Shown: positions 33,212 to 42,526, counted from the stretch's first letter. The stretch is 64,000 bases of DNA from Oceanirhabdus sp. W0125-5 (GCF_027938815.1 NZ_CP115913.1:3816001-3880000), one strand, 5' to 3'. Program-made: numbers and translations. Notes: generated from the letters alone by a model not told the origin.

Positions 33212-34101
33212 ATGGTACCTCCTACTGAAGTAATTTCTAAGAATCTTTCCTCTAATGATGGTCTCTCAACTCTTAGATCGATTAAAGTATCCCCTTGTGA
33301 ATCAATTAAATTTATTATTTCTGTTACCTTTTTTCCAGGATTATCTGAATAAAAAACATAATATTCTTCACTCAATGTACCCTCAGTTCCTACAAGACTA
33401 GAACCTGTAGTTCTTACGGATATCTTAGTTTCAGTTGATCCTGAAGCTGTTATTTCCTTAGGCGTACCTATAGTAACAAGCTTACCTTTTAATAAAATTG
33501 CCATTCTATCTGCCATTTTCTCTGCTTCTGCCATATCATGTGTTGCAAGAAGTATCGTTGTCCCTTCGGCTTTTAACTCTGCCATTAACTCATGAAGTTC
33601 TACTCTAGATTGTACATCTAATGCAGCAGTGGGTTCATCTAAGATTAGAACCTCTGGATTATGTGCAACCGCTAGTGCTAATACTAATCTTTTCTGTTCG
33701 CCCCCTGAGAGTTCCTGAAAGCGAGCATTAGACTTGTCCCACAATCTAACTCTTTTTAACAAATCATATCGTGGCTTAATTCCATGATATGATGAGAACA
33801 ATCTCATAGCTTCTTTTACAGTAATTGTTTCTTGTAAAGCTGTCGATTGAAGCTGCACCCCAATTATGTCTTTCAATTTTCCACTATCTTTTGCTGGATT
33901 TATACCCATAACTTCAATTTTCCCTCCATCAGGACTTCTTAATCCCTCAAGACATTCTAAAGTGCTAGTTTTCCCTGCTCCATTAGGACCTAGCAAACCA
34001 AAAATCTCCCCTTTTTTAACGTCAAAACTAATTCCATCTACAGCAGTATAATCACCGTACCGTTTTGTAAAATTTACAACTTTAATGATTTCTTGACTCA
34101 T
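33208..34101 (-). CDS. ABC exporter ATP-binding protein (DrrA-like)
   Basis: A 297-residue ATPase. Walker A GPNGAGKTS, signature LSGGEQKRL, Walker B VLILDEPTAALD and ATHDMAEAEKMADR are all present, followed by a ~90-residue C-terminal domain usual in drug exporters. ATG 34101 has GGGGGAG four bases upstream; an ATG 11 codons earlier lacks a site. It forms an exporter with the overlapping permease gene. Confidence 0.9.
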   Translation of the reverse strand: MSQEIIKVVNFTKRYGDYTAVDGISFDVKKGEIFGLLGPNGAGKTSTLECLEGLRSPDGGKIEVMGINPAKDSGKLKDIIGVQLQSTALQETITVKEAMRLFSSYHGIKPRYDLLKRVRLWDKSNARFQELSGGEQKRLVLALAVAHNPEVLILDEPTAALDVQSRVELHELMAELKAEGTTILLATHDMAEAEKMADRMAILLKGKLVTIGTPKEITASGSTETKISVRTTGSSLVGTEGTLSEEYYVFYSDNPGKKVTEIINLIDSQGDTLIDLRVERPSLEERFLEITSVGGTI

Positions 34102-34199
34102 TTTACTCCCCCATTTAATCAAAATCTTATTCATTTTTTTAGTTAATTCTTTAAATAACTTACTTAATACTCTTCCTTTTAATAAAATCTATATATACC

Positions 34200-34724
34200 T
34201 TATAAGTGTTTTTTTAAATCTTCCATCGTAAATAAAGATAATAATTTAAGTCCTTCATTTTTCAAATTTTCTCTTCCTTTTTTATCTCTTTCTATTACAC
34301 ATATTACATTTTTAATGTTTGCTCCAAAGTTTCTTAAATCATTTGCACTAAGTTTTATTTGTCCTCCAGTTGTTACAACATCTTCAATAATACAAACATT
34401 TTTATCTCTAATTTCTATTCCTTCTGCAAGTTTACATGTACCATACTCTTTTGCCTTTTTTCTTACAAACACCACAGGAATACCAGTACGAATTGATAAT
34501 GCAGTAGCTATTGGAATTCCTCCCATTTCTAATCCTGCTAAAACTTCTGTACCTTGTGGAATCATTTCTGAAAGTTTTTCTGCAATTATAACTAGTAATT
34601 CTGGATGAGATTCAAATAGATACTTATCAAAATACTCATGAGAAATCTGACCTGATCTTAATGTAAATTCTCCTTCTAAATGTGATACTTCATAAATCTT
34701 CTGTGTTAATTCATTATTATTCAT
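34200..34724 (-). CDS. pyrE: Orotate phosphoribosyltransferase-like enzyme
   Basis: A 174-residue type I phosphoribosyltransferase of the PyrE group. FTLRSGQISHEYFDKYLFES and AGLEMGGIPIATALS are PyrE-like, and VCIIEDVVTTGGQ is the PRPP-binding loop. It would convert orotate and PRPP to OMP in pyrimidine synthesis. It is slightly short for PyrE and stands alone rather than in a pyr operon, so a salvage or divergent role is possible. GGGGG precedes the ATG. Confidence 0.78.
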   Translation of the reverse strand: MNNNELTQKIYEVSHLEGEFTLRSGQISHEYFDKYLFESHPELLVIIAEKLSEMIPQGTEVLAGLEMGGIPIATALSIRTGIPVVFVRKKAKEYGTCKLAEGIEIRDKNVCIIEDVVTTGGQIKLSANDLRNFGANIKNVICVIERDKKGRENLKNEGLKLLSLFTMEDLKKHL

Positions 34725-34808
34725 TCAAATACCCCCTTTAATTACTTCATACTATCCCTTTATTTTTATATTAATAAATATTTTACCATATTTTACATTA
34801 AAAAGAAA

Positions 34809-34831
34809 ACTCTCATTTAAAAAATGAGAGT
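34809..34831 (-). terminator. Terminator of the 34871-35299 unit
   Basis: ACTCTCATTT and AAATGAGAGT (10-bp stem, three-base loop), then TTTCTTTTT on the minus strand. Confidence 0.8.
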
Positions 34832-34870
34832 CATTATTGTTAACTTTGAATTTAATTCTGTAAAAATTTT

Positions 34871-35299
34871 TTAACTACATCTTACCTTGTTAATATCTTC
34901 AACAGGTAACCAATCATCCATATTTCCATATTCACTTCTATCAATTTTAAATTCTTCAATCTTATTAAAATTTTCAATTTCAATTAAAACTATGTATCTT
35001 TTACCTGCCCATCGTTTAAATTGCTTATCAGTAAGTTGTAATTTTTCTTGATTCTTTTCAACTATCTCAATTGATTCGTCTTTTTCCATTTTTTCAGAGT
35101 TAAAAACATAATTAACTACTGCTGTTCCTTTTATTATTCCTTCTCCATTGTTATTAATAAAATATAAAATGTCACCTTTATTTACTCTACCATAAGGCAA
35201 TTTCCTTCCTGCAGCACCTCTTATTATCATACTTTTACTTCCATCAACAAACTTTTCTAGTTCTTTTGATTTTGCATCTAAATACACAACGTGATCCAT
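34871..35299 (-). CDS. Hypothetical protein, possibly PUA/ASCH-like
   Basis: A 142-residue soluble protein. SKSMIIRGAAGRKLPYGRVNKGDILYF and IIKGTAVVNYVF resemble the beta-barrel core of ASCH/EVE-type (PUA-like) domains, which bind modified bases or RNA. WAGKRYIVLIEI near the centre also fits that fold. The similarity is by eye only. AGGAG lies upstream of the ATG. Confidence 0.5.
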   Translation of the reverse strand: MDHVVYLDAKSKELEKFVDGSKSMIIRGAAGRKLPYGRVNKGDILYFINNNGEGIIKGTAVVNYVFNSEKMEKDESIEIVEKNQEKLQLTDKQFKRWAGKRYIVLIEIENFNKIEEFKIDRSEYGNMDDWLPVEDINKVRCS

Positions 35300-35337
35300 A
35301 AATTTTCCTCCTCTCCTAATTTTTTTAATATTAAACT

Positions 35338-35703
35338 CTAATCAGTTAAAAAATCTAATTGTTCTTCTAAAATATTCTGACTTTTCCCAAACTCTATTGC
35401 ATCTTTCCAAGTCTCTTTATCAAACTTATCAAATTCAAATTTGCTCCCTTCAAAAATAGCAACAATCTTATCTTCTTTCCAAAAATGTCCATACCAATTA
35501 TATCTCATATTATCTTTAAATATATCAAAATCACTGTAAGGTACTTCTACCCAAAACATGTGCCATCGTCCCACTGTTCCTTTATCATCCAATGGTAAAT
35601 TATCATTAGTAATTCTAAATTGGAAGCATTTATACTTATTCAAAATTCTAGGATCTTTTAAACCTTCTGAAATAAAACATCCTTTCCAATATTCTGCGCT
35701 CAC
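35338..35703 (-). CDS. Hypothetical protein, 121 residues
   Basis: A soluble protein rich in aromatic residues (GRWHMFWVEVPY, RYNWYGHFWKEDKIVAIF). The pattern suggests a small alpha/beta fold. GTG 35703 with GGGGGAG upstream is the start. No family recognised. It is 38 bases upstream of the ASCH-like gene and may be in one unit with it. Confidence 0.5.
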   Translation of the reverse strand: MSAEYWKGCFISEGLKDPRILNKYKCFQFRITNDNLPLDDKGTVGRWHMFWVEVPYSDFDIFKDNMRYNWYGHFWKEDKIVAIFEGSKFEFDKFDKETWKDAIEFGKSQNILEEQLDFLTD

Positions 35704-35741
35704 TGTTACTCCCCCTCTTATATATTATTGACACATAGATA

Positions 35742-36320
35742 TTACTTAACCTTCACTATAAACTCTGTTTTTACAGAAATGTGTTCTTCTTGTTCTTTAT
35801 CTAATGTAAAAGCTGCATATGCACTAAATGTGTATTCTCCATTTGGAAGCTTTAACTCTTTCTCTGAACAATACTGTTTCCAAAAATCTGCTTTTGAATC
35901 CTCTGCACCATATGCTTTACTTTTAGTAAATGGGAAAGTATATATTTCACCTTTTTTAAGAACTGTTTTCTTTAAAATTGTCAGAGTCAAAGGCTGATTA
36001 AAATACTCTTGTCCATTGAATATTTCAAAATAAAAATATGGTTCACCAGACCATATAGAAATGGTTTCTTCTTCGCCAATGTACTCAAATGTTGAGTATA
36101 TTTTTATTTCTTCATTCTCACTGAACTCCAATTTATTGATATATGTTGTAACTCGAAAATCCTTATTCTCAGCTACAAATTCCTGATACTCTGTATTATC
36201 ATTATTTTGAATTGACACAAACTCTTTATTATCTTTCTTTTCAGTTATGTTCGAATCCTTATTAGCAGCGCAACCTACTAAAAGTAATACAGTCATACAT
36301 AATGTTAAAAATCGTTTCAT
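35742..36320 (-). CDS. Lipoprotein of unknown function (immunoglobulin-like beta fold)
   Basis: A 192-residue secreted lipoprotein. The signal peptide MKRFLTLCMTVLLLVGCAAN ends in a lipobox (LVGC). The rest is beta-rich with FRVTTYINKLEFSENEEIKI, typical of small Ig-like domains. ATG 36320 follows AGGAGAAG; a start 13 codons earlier would spoil the signal peptide and overlaps the preceding gene. Function unknown. Confidence 0.75.
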   Translation of the reverse strand: MKRFLTLCMTVLLLVGCAANKDSNITEKKDNKEFVSIQNNDNTEYQEFVAENKDFRVTTYINKLEFSENEEIKIYSTFEYIGEEETISIWSGEPYFYFEIFNGQEYFNQPLTLTILKKTVLKKGEIYTFPFTKSKAYGAEDSKADFWKQYCSEKELKLPNGEYTFSAYAAFTLDKEQEEHISVKTEFIVKVK

Positions 36321-36336
36321 AATTTCTTCTCCTAGT

Positions 36337-36882
36337 TTATAAGTTTTTCTCCAGTCCAATCACAGCATATGTATTTTCACTGTAATCCTCATCGCCAAAT
36401 ATACCAACAACTCTATCAAAACCTGATTTCGTCCAGAATCTTAATCCTCTCCAATTCTTTAAATGTACCCCTATACCTATTTTTTCATACTCAGCAGTTC
36501 TTCCTTCCTTTGATATACACTCAATTACTTCCTGTGCATATCCTTTTTTCCTAAAGTCTTTACTGATTAAAAATAAACTAATCCAGATTGTCTTTTCTTT
36601 TGGATATCCGAAATATAAATCAGTAAATCCTATTAATTTTCCATTATCCTTTAAATATATTGACTTTAATTTGTAATTTTCTCTACTTGCATTAGTAACT
36701 GGCGGCAAATCCCCTTCAGTTATACACTTATATATGTAATCAGGTTCAATATTACTACCCTCAATCAATTTTTTATCATCCCATGATTCACAGATTTTTT
36801 GCAATTCATCACACTCTTCAATTTTTGAATTGGTTATTATTAATCGTTTTGTTTCTAATGTTTCTGGTATTAGTTTTTTCAT
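36337..36882 (-). CDS. GNAT-family N-acetyltransferase
   Basis: A 181-residue RimJ-type GNAT protein. LETKRLIITNSKIEE is the N-terminal strand, ISLFLISKDFRKKGYAQEVI the acetyl-CoA motif and NWRGLRFWTKSGFDRV the closing motif. It may acetylate a protein or antibiotic. ATG 36882 with AGGGG upstream is preferred over GTG 36894. Monocistronic. Confidence 0.77.
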   Translation of the reverse strand: MKKLIPETLETKRLIITNSKIEECDELQKICESWDDKKLIEGSNIEPDYIYKCITEGDLPPVTNASRENYKLKSIYLKDNGKLIGFTDLYFGYPKEKTIWISLFLISKDFRKKGYAQEVIECISKEGRTAEYEKIGIGVHLKNWRGLRFWTKSGFDRVVGIFGDEDYSENTYAVIGLEKNL

Positions 36883-37098
36883 AATTTTATACACCCCTAA
36901 CCCAATTATGTTTTTTTAAAAGTATCCCACCTATATTTAATAACTTATCTATATTCTACCATAAATTAAAAAGAAAACATATATTCCCCTATAAATTTTT
37001 TATAAAATTTACCCTAATATTTTCAAAGGTTATACTTTTAATAACTGGAGAAACTAATAGTGAAATACTTGAAAAAGTAATAAAGGAGTTGTATTAAA

Positions 37099-37299
37099 AT
37101 GCCTATACCTACAGGATCAAATCATAATGACGAACATAATAATATTAACCCTAATAATCCTAATATTGATAGTTCCTTAGATTCAATTGCATCTAACACT
37201 GTATCTAAGAATGTACCTCTAAGTAATTTAAATGAAAAGTTTATACGACAAGATAAAATAAATCAAAAAATGAAAGAAACTTTAAATAATATAACTTAA
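37099..37299 (+). CDS. Small Asn-rich hydrophilic protein, 66 residues
   Basis: A hydrophilic protein rich in asparagine and serine (MPIPTGSNHNDEHNNINPNN). AAAGGAG lies upstream of its ATG and a terminator follows. Composition is like that of small spore- or stress-associated proteins, but there is no recognised motif. The interval before it (36883-37098) should contain its promoter; an imperfect repeat GGTTATACTTTTAATAACT lies near 37030. Confidence 0.5.
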   Translation: MPIPTGSNHNDEHNNINPNNPNIDSSLDSIASNTVSKNVPLSNLNEKFIRQDKINQKMKETLNNIT

Positions 37300-37307
37300 G
37301 AAAAAAA

Positions 37308-37333
37308 TATACCCCCTTTTATTAGGTGGTATA
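37308..37333. terminator. Bidirectional terminator
   Basis: TATACCCCCT (37308-37317) and AGGTGGTATA (37324-37333) with one mismatch; T-runs on both sides. It lies between convergent genes. Confidence 0.78.
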
Positions 37334-37338
37334 CTTTT

Positions 37339-38157
37339 TTAAGCACTAATAAGAGATTTTACCCATTTATACCCTTCATGAACTAATTCTTTACTGGGGT
37401 TAGTATGAGGTGTATGCTCGAAAACAAATGATACATCTTCACATTGTGAAAAGAATCTAATGATCTTTTCAATTTTATTATTACTTATTTCATACTTTTG
37501 AGTTGGATGGACAGGCGTCCAAATATATTTATTTCCTTGGTAATATATATTATGTAAATGAACCACTTTCACAAATTTTATCCATTTAATTAAATAATCA
37601 AAAACATCTTCATTGGTAGCAATTAAATAGTCTCCAATATCTATGCATACTTTAATATTATATTTCTCCCATATTTCCATAGGAAAATTATGAAGATACT
37701 TTATCCCTGCTGGAGAACGATTAAACCCAAGTTTAGGTTCACAAATTATATCTATACAATATTTTTTCTGAATATTGCTTAGTTTTCTTAAGCCTTCTTC
37801 AATTAGTTCATTTGGGTTACCAGCTATTTCACCTTTAAAATACGGAAAATGAACTAGAAGATACTCTGCACCTATAGATGACATCCTCTTTGCCTCATCT
37901 TCTATCTGTTCCCAAGCAAATTGAGGATCATATTGTACCCTCTCAATTAAATCATATTTACTTCCACTTCGCATTAATGGTGAATGTATACCTAAAGAAA
38001 CTTGTTTATCTTTACATTCTTTAATGAGATGGTTTAAGGCATTCTCATCATAAAATTCTCCAATTTCAATATGCTCAATTCCTTCCCAAAATAATTCTGT
38101 ATATAATTCTGGATTTGATAAAATCACACTACCAGAAACACCTAATTTATGCGCCAT
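37339..38157 (-). CDS. Sugar phosphate isomerase/epimerase-like TIM-barrel protein
   Basis: A 272-residue xylose-isomerase-like barrel. Metal-site stretches are EHIEIGEFYDENAL, SLGIHSPLMRSGS, YLLVHFPYFKG, DIICEPKLGFN, KVCIDIGDYLI, VKVVHLHNIYYQG and VSFVFEHTPH. It is distantly related to the gene at 29111. The substrate is not known. It lies 42 bases from the PHP phosphoesterase gene, with which it may function. Confidence 0.75.
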   Translation of the reverse strand: MAHKLGVSGSVILSNPELYTELFWEGIEHIEIGEFYDENALNHLIKECKDKQVSLGIHSPLMRSGSKYDLIERVQYDPQFAWEQIEDEAKRMSSIGAEYLLVHFPYFKGEIAGNPNELIEEGLRKLSNIQKKYCIDIICEPKLGFNRSPAGIKYLHNFPMEIWEKYNIKVCIDIGDYLIATNEDVFDYLIKWIKFVKVVHLHNIYYQGNKYIWTPVHPTQKYEISNNKIEKIIRFFSQCEDVSFVFEHTPHTNPSKELVHEGYKWVKSLISA

Positions 38158-38199
38158 CTTAATCCCCTTTCAACTAAGTTCATTTATACAAAAAATCAT

Positions 38200-38790
38200 T
38201 TATCCAATTAGCACAGGTTCACAACAACCATCTTTAATAGCAGCTACCAACTGTTCAATGCTTTCAATATTTTCAGCAAATTTAGTACCACACTTAAATA
38301 ATTCACTTCTATTATGAGCATCACTTCCACCAACACAAGGCTTTTTATGCTCCCTAGCTAAACTATATGCTTTTTTGCATTCTTCCTCTTTAGCTCGTCC
38401 ATTATACACTTCAATTGCATCTACTAATTTAATAATTTCATTCGCATCTTTACTGTTAATTACATTGCATATACCATACCCTGAAAATGGATGAGCTGCT
38501 ATAATAATTCCACCATTTTCATGAACAAACTCTATGAGTTTAAACATATCATTTCTCTTTTCAATGCACTCTTCTGGTGCCCCAAAAACTAAAAAATCAC
38601 CATAGTCATTTAATATTTCAATTCCAGTAAAAGCAAAGTTTTCACTAAAATTCTCCTCATTCTTATATAATTGATTATGCTCAGTTATTGCAAATGATAG
38701 ACCTTTCTCTTTTGATTTCTTAATATAGTCAGAGAAAGTTAGTGTTGTATTCTTTGACAATTCTGCATGATTATGTAAATCTATTATCAT
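38200..38790 (-). CDS. PHP-domain metal-dependent phosphoesterase
   Basis: A 196-residue PHP-domain protein starting MIIDLHNHAELSKNTTL. Metal ligands include DLHNHAE, AITEHNQ, IIAAHPFSGYG, VYNGRAKEE and GGSDAHNR. Relatives hydrolyse nucleotide or histidinol phosphates. ATG 38790 has GGAGG four bases upstream; a start four codons earlier is less likely. It is followed by the sugar-isomerase-like gene on the same strand. Confidence 0.82.
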   Translation of the reverse strand: MIIDLHNHAELSKNTTLTFSDYIKKSKEKGLSFAITEHNQLYKNEENFSENFAFTGIEILNDYGDFLVFGAPEECIEKRNDMFKLIEFVHENGGIIIAAHPFSGYGICNVINSKDANEIIKLVDAIEVYNGRAKEEECKKAYSLAREHKKPCVGGSDAHNRSELFKCGTKFAENIESIEQLVAAIKDGCCEPVLIG

Positions 38791-38814
38791 CTTTTCCTCC
38801 ATAGTCTTTACTTA

Positions 38815-38848
38815 AAATAGAGGCTAACTTAATAGTCAGCCTCTATTT
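38815..38848 (-). terminator. Terminator of the LURP-one-related gene
   Basis: AAATAGAGGCT (38815-38825) and AGCCTCTATTT (38838-38848) form an 11-bp stem, 18 bases after the stop at 38866. Confidence 0.8.
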
Positions 38849-38865
38849 CTGCTTTTTTAATAAAT

Positions 38866-39348
38866 TTATTTATTATTACCATCATGAAGAGTTTGGTCTA
38901 TAACAATTATTAACGCTAAAATAAACCCATAGTCTTCACTGTTATTTATATCAACCCCATAAGTATCTGAAAAACTAAAAAATCTTTTTGATACATCAGC
39001 AACTACTCGTCCATTTTTAATAACTGAAAAATTATGATCGAAAGGATGACCCTCTATATCAAATTCTCCATAAACACTATCAATAATAAATTTAGACCCA
39101 AAAAATGTAAATTTCTTCTTAACCCTTGCAACATCATTTCCTTGTGCAAAAATAGTATACTCAGGAAGCATCTTAAATAATTTTTGCTCAATATAAAATA
39201 GTTCTTCCCCTCGCATATTATATAAATGAAGTTTGTTTCCAAAGCTAAAAACTTTTCCCTTTACCATGAAAACATCCTGTCCACGTTCATCTGTAATTGT
39301 AAAATCGTCTCCAAAACTAAATATTTTTTCTCTTACTTGAAATAACAT
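38866..39348 (-). CDS. LURP-one-related (Tubby-C-like) protein
   Basis: A 160-residue protein made of short beta repeats: REKIFSFGDDFTITDERGQD, FMVKGKVFSFGNKLHLYNMR, GEELFYIEQKLFKMLPEYTI and DVSKRFFSFSDTYGVDI. These are the repeats of LURP-one/scramblase-like (Tubby C) proteins. Bacterial members of this group have no known function; membrane-lipid association is inferred from the fold. AGGTG lies upstream of the ATG. Single gene. Confidence 0.85.
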   Translation of the reverse strand: MLFQVREKIFSFGDDFTITDERGQDVFMVKGKVFSFGNKLHLYNMRGEELFYIEQKLFKMLPEYTIFAQGNDVARVKKKFTFFGSKFIIDSVYGEFDIEGHPFDHNFSVIKNGRVVADVSKRFFSFSDTYGVDINNSEDYGFILALIIVIDQTLHDGNNK

Positions 39349-39487
39349 ATTTACACCTCACAACATTTTTACTTTTAAAATATTAATATAACTTTCGTGA
39401 TAGTTGTATAACATTACCTTGGATGTATAATTTTAATACACTAATTTAATTATACCAGTTATTATTATTCTTTAAAATAAAAGAATA

Positions 39488-39512
39488 GCACCTCACTTCA
39501 AAAGTTAGATGC
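39488..39512 (-). terminator. Probable terminator of the AOR operon
   Basis: GCACCTCACTT and AAGTTAGATGC pair with one mismatch and one G-U in the RNA of the minus strand; TATTCTTTTATTTT follows. It stands 30 bases after the ferredoxin stop. Confidence 0.6.
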
Positions 39513-39541
39513 CTACAATACATATTTTTTCAGTATTCACT

Positions 39542-39952
39542 CTATTTTTTTAACTCAATTGCATTAACACCACAAACACTGATACATGCTCCACAACTGA
39601 TACATATCTGTGGATCAGTAAGGAAAGGTTTATATATTAATTTCCTTTCATCTTCACTTTTCATTTCTATACAGTTTTCAATACACATTTCTTTACATGC
39701 AGCACATGAAAAACATTTCTCATAATCAAAGATTGGTTTTGCCCATTCAGATAATTTAACTTTTTTACATACCTCTTTCATAGGATTTAATATTGCTGAA
39801 ACTGGACATAGTTTCCCACACACACCACATTCTATGCATTTATCTCTGTTAATAGAATGTTTTTCTTTTAAATTACCCTCAATAGCATGAACTGGACATT
39901 TTTTAGAACATAAAGTACATCCTATGCATTTATCTGTAATTGAATAACTCAC
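39542..39952 (-). CDS. Poly-ferredoxin with four 4Fe-4S clusters, partner of AOR
   Basis: A 136-residue protein with four C-x2-C-x2-C-x3-C[PV]-type clusters (CIGCTLCSKKCP, CIECGVCGKLCP, CFSCAACKEMC, CISCGACISVCG). It would pass electrons from the aldehyde ferredoxin oxidoreductase. GTG 39952 overlaps the AOR stop by four bases and has GAGGTGG upstream, so the two are translated together. Confidence 0.88.
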   Translation of the reverse strand: MSYSITDKCIGCTLCSKKCPVHAIEGNLKEKHSINRDKCIECGVCGKLCPVSAILNPMKEVCKKVKLSEWAKPIFDYEKCFSCAACKEMCIENCIEMKSEDERKLIYKPFLTDPQICISCGACISVCGVNAIELKK

Positions 39953-41850
39953 TCCACCACCTCTTCTCTGAAGTTTTCGATCTTCAATCTTTTTAATGTC
40001 TTAGTGGTTGGTATACCCTCAATATTCCACCCTCTTGTTTTGTAATACTTGTCCTTCAATTCTTCTAAAGGAACTTTAGACTTTGGATTATTTTCATCTT
40101 GGAGAACATGTGTCAATCTTTTAGGTAATGAATCATCAGCTCTCTTTAATCCTCTTCTAATATTAAATAATCTTTCAATATTATATCCTCTTTCTCCAAT
40201 ATAACTTAGTTTACCAAAGCTCATTTTCATTCCTGTCACCAGTTCCAATGCTTTTGTATGTTGAAGCATTGGCAAGTGAATGTTTAACTTGTTTTCTTTA
40301 TTCTTATTAAGCATATTTATAATTTTAGCAGTAACTCTAATTGTCATAGCTTTATTTGCTACCTTAGTTACTCCTCGATTTTTATGAGTAACTAAGTATC
40401 CAGGTATCATAAAAAACATTGTAAACAAGCAACTTCCACCTGCTGAACCAGCTTCCATAGCATTTTGAAGTAAAGCAGTCAATTCAGCTTTATTCACAGT
40501 GGAGTATTTATCCATATTCATTGCAAGATTCTCCATCAATATGGCGTAACCAGCATTAAGATGACATCCTCCTCGATTTGAAACGGCATATCCAAGTCCT
40601 AACCCAACAGATGAACGTGGTTCGTAAGCAGATAACTCCATTCCTTTTGATTGTATTGCAAATTCTTCTCCACCGTATTTCTCCATTAAAAACTTGCTTC
40701 CATTAGCTAATTCATCCCCTATTCCTCTTCTGAAAGCAATATCTTCAAAGAGTTTTATAAATCCATCTGTTTTTCCAAATTCTAATCCATTATCCCATAA
40801 TCCCTTTTCATTTAACTCCATAGCAAAAGCTATAGTACCTCCCAATGAAATTGTATCCATACCAAGTTCATCTAGTTCGTAATTCATTTCTATAATCTTC
40901 ATCAAATCATTATTATTCCAATTAGCTCCCAGTAAACCTAATGTTTCAAGTTCTGGTCCCTTTATTCTTTTATCATTATACTCCACAACTCTAGAACATT
41001 TTATTGGGCATGTAACACACCCTTTATTAGTAACAAGATATTTTTCAGTTAAGGTTTCACCACTAATATCTTTATAATGCTCATATTGCCCATAAGTAAA
41101 ATTCTTAGTAGCTAATGTACTTTCTTTATGCATTATACTTGCAAAACCTGCAGTTCCATACTTAGGTAGTTGATGACCTGTAAGTGGATGCCTTTGTAAA
41201 TTTGTAATCCATTTACCATTAAACTTCTTAACCTTTTCAGGATTTTTACTCCTGACAATGTTTTTACCGCTTATTGCCATTCCCTTAAGATTTTTAAATC
41301 CAAGGACTGCACCTAACCCAGCTCTACCAGCTGCTCTTTCCCCACTAAATATTGCCGCATAATTTACAAGATTCTCTCCTGCAGGTCCAATTACTACTTT
41401 CCCATAATCTTTAGGAAAAGCATCTTGAGTTTCCATTACCTTTTTACCCCATAGTAAATCTGCAGAATGAAATTTAATCTCATCATTAAATATCTCTAAC
41501 CAAACTTTTTCTTCTGATTTTCCTGTAATAATTAATGCATCATACCCAGCTTTTTTTGTATGTAATCCAAAGGTTCCCCCACAATTTGATGATGCAATTA
41601 GATTTGTTGCTGGTGACACTGATGAGATATTAAATCTACTAGAGGAAGGAGCACCTGTTCCTGTCAAAGGGCCTGTTGAAATAACAACTACATTCTCTTT
41701 TGATAATGGTTGTACTTCTGGCGGAACTAAATCATATAGGATCTTCGCCGCCATAATTTTTCCCCCTAAATACATTTCTCTGTCTTTATCTGAAAATGCA
41801 TATTCTTCCCATGTCTTTTTAGTTAAATCAATCTTTAAAACTTTTCCCAT
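39949..41850 (-). CDS. aor: Aldehyde ferredoxin oxidoreductase (tungsten/molybdopterin enzyme)
   Basis: A 633-residue AOR-family protein. GGKIMAAKILYDLVPPEV and STGPLTGTGAPSSSRFN are in the N-terminal domain. The cluster ligands GCVTCPIKCSR lie at about 277-286, with the fourth cysteine in GSAGGSCLF. Pterin contact regions are GPAGENLVNYA, GRAGLGAVLGFKNLK and the middle GMDTISLGGTIAF. Length and motifs fit. It interconverts aldehydes and acids with ferredoxin. It shares an operon with a four-cluster ferredoxin. Neither a tungsten transporter nor pterin-synthesis genes are seen here. Confidence 0.92.
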   Translation of the reverse strand: MGKVLKIDLTKKTWEEYAFSDKDREMYLGGKIMAAKILYDLVPPEVQPLSKENVVVISTGPLTGTGAPSSSRFNISSVSPATNLIASSNCGGTFGLHTKKAGYDALIITGKSEEKVWLEIFNDEIKFHSADLLWGKKVMETQDAFPKDYGKVVIGPAGENLVNYAAIFSGERAAGRAGLGAVLGFKNLKGMAISGKNIVRSKNPEKVKKFNGKWITNLQRHPLTGHQLPKYGTAGFASIMHKESTLATKNFTYGQYEHYKDISGETLTEKYLVTNKGCVTCPIKCSRVVEYNDKRIKGPELETLGLLGANWNNNDLMKIIEMNYELDELGMDTISLGGTIAFAMELNEKGLWDNGLEFGKTDGFIKLFEDIAFRRGIGDELANGSKFLMEKYGGEEFAIQSKGMELSAYEPRSSVGLGLGYAVSNRGGCHLNAGYAILMENLAMNMDKYSTVNKAELTALLQNAMEAGSAGGSCLFTMFFMIPGYLVTHKNRGVTKVANKAMTIRVTAKIINMLNKNKENKLNIHLPMLQHTKALELVTGMKMSFGKLSYIGERGYNIERLFNIRRGLKRADDSLPKRLTHVLQDENNPKSKVPLEELKDKYYKTRGWNIEGIPTTKTLKRLKIENFREEVVE

Positions 41851-41980
41851 ATAACCACCTAGTTTACTTTTCAGACCATAACACCTTCTCTTTTATATTT
41901 ATCAATAAGCTTGTACTATGAACTCCTTTACCTGCTTATAATTGTTTATATATTATGCTGAAAAAGTTGTGATTATGAAA

Positions 41981-42014
41981 AATCCTCTTATAAGAAATTA
42001 CTTATAAGAGGATT
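41981..42014 (-). terminator. Terminator of the bacteriohemerythrin gene
   Basis: AATCCTCTTATAAG (41981-41994) and CTTATAAGAGGATT (42001-42014) form a perfect 14-bp stem ten bases from the gene's end. Confidence 0.8.
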
Positions 42015-42024
42015 AATATTTTTA

Positions 42025-42426
42025 TTATTTTCCAACTATCATTAAATCCTTCTCTATGATATGCTCAGCAAGCCATTTAGCAAGAAAATTTAATATTTCC
42101 ATTATATATTCATCTTGATTGTGATCAATCTTATTTAGATCTACATTATTTATTTCTCCAATAAATTTTGCATGTTCAATTTTTTGACTAAACATCTTTT
42201 TATAGTTGATACTTTCCATATACTCTTCTTCATCTCTGAAATGAATAATTGTATAACTTTTCAATTCCTCAAGAATTTCTATTATTTTATCATATTTATC
42301 ATTACTATAAGTATTCTTTAATAACTGATATGCTCTATCACCAATTTCAAAAAGCTTTGCATGCTGTTCATCAATATGAGGAATACCTAACTTGTACTCT
42401 TCTTTCATTTCAAATAATTTACTCAT
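42025..42426 (-). CDS. Bacteriohemerythrin
   Basis: A 133-residue single-domain hemerythrin. The di-iron ligands are visible: IPHIDEQHAKLFEIGD (H-x3-E helix), IIHFRDEEEYMES (H...E), MFSQKIEHAKFIGEI (second pair) and WLAEHIIEKDLMIVG (H-x4-D). It would bind or scavenge oxygen, which suits an anaerobe. Single gene, with a weak ribosome binding site. Confidence 0.92.
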   Translation of the reverse strand: MSKLFEMKEEYKLGIPHIDEQHAKLFEIGDRAYQLLKNTYSNDKYDKIIEILEELKSYTIIHFRDEEEYMESINYKKMFSQKIEHAKFIGEINNVDLNKIDHNQDEYIMEILNFLAKWLAEHIIEKDLMIVGK

Positions 42427-42526
42427 CCTTTAATCCCACTTTCCCTGTTATTCAATATAAATTTCTTAAAATCACGTTTTTTATCATAGCATAGTATATC
42501 ATAAGTTCAATTTGATGTATATTATT

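Noticed and set aside
34200..34724. pyrE as evidence of a pyrimidine operon
   Set aside because: No other pyr gene is adjacent; the neighbours are an exporter and unknown proteins.
39054..39242. Small minus-strand frame inside the LURP-one-related gene
   Set aside because: It is an alternative frame of the real gene without its own start signals.
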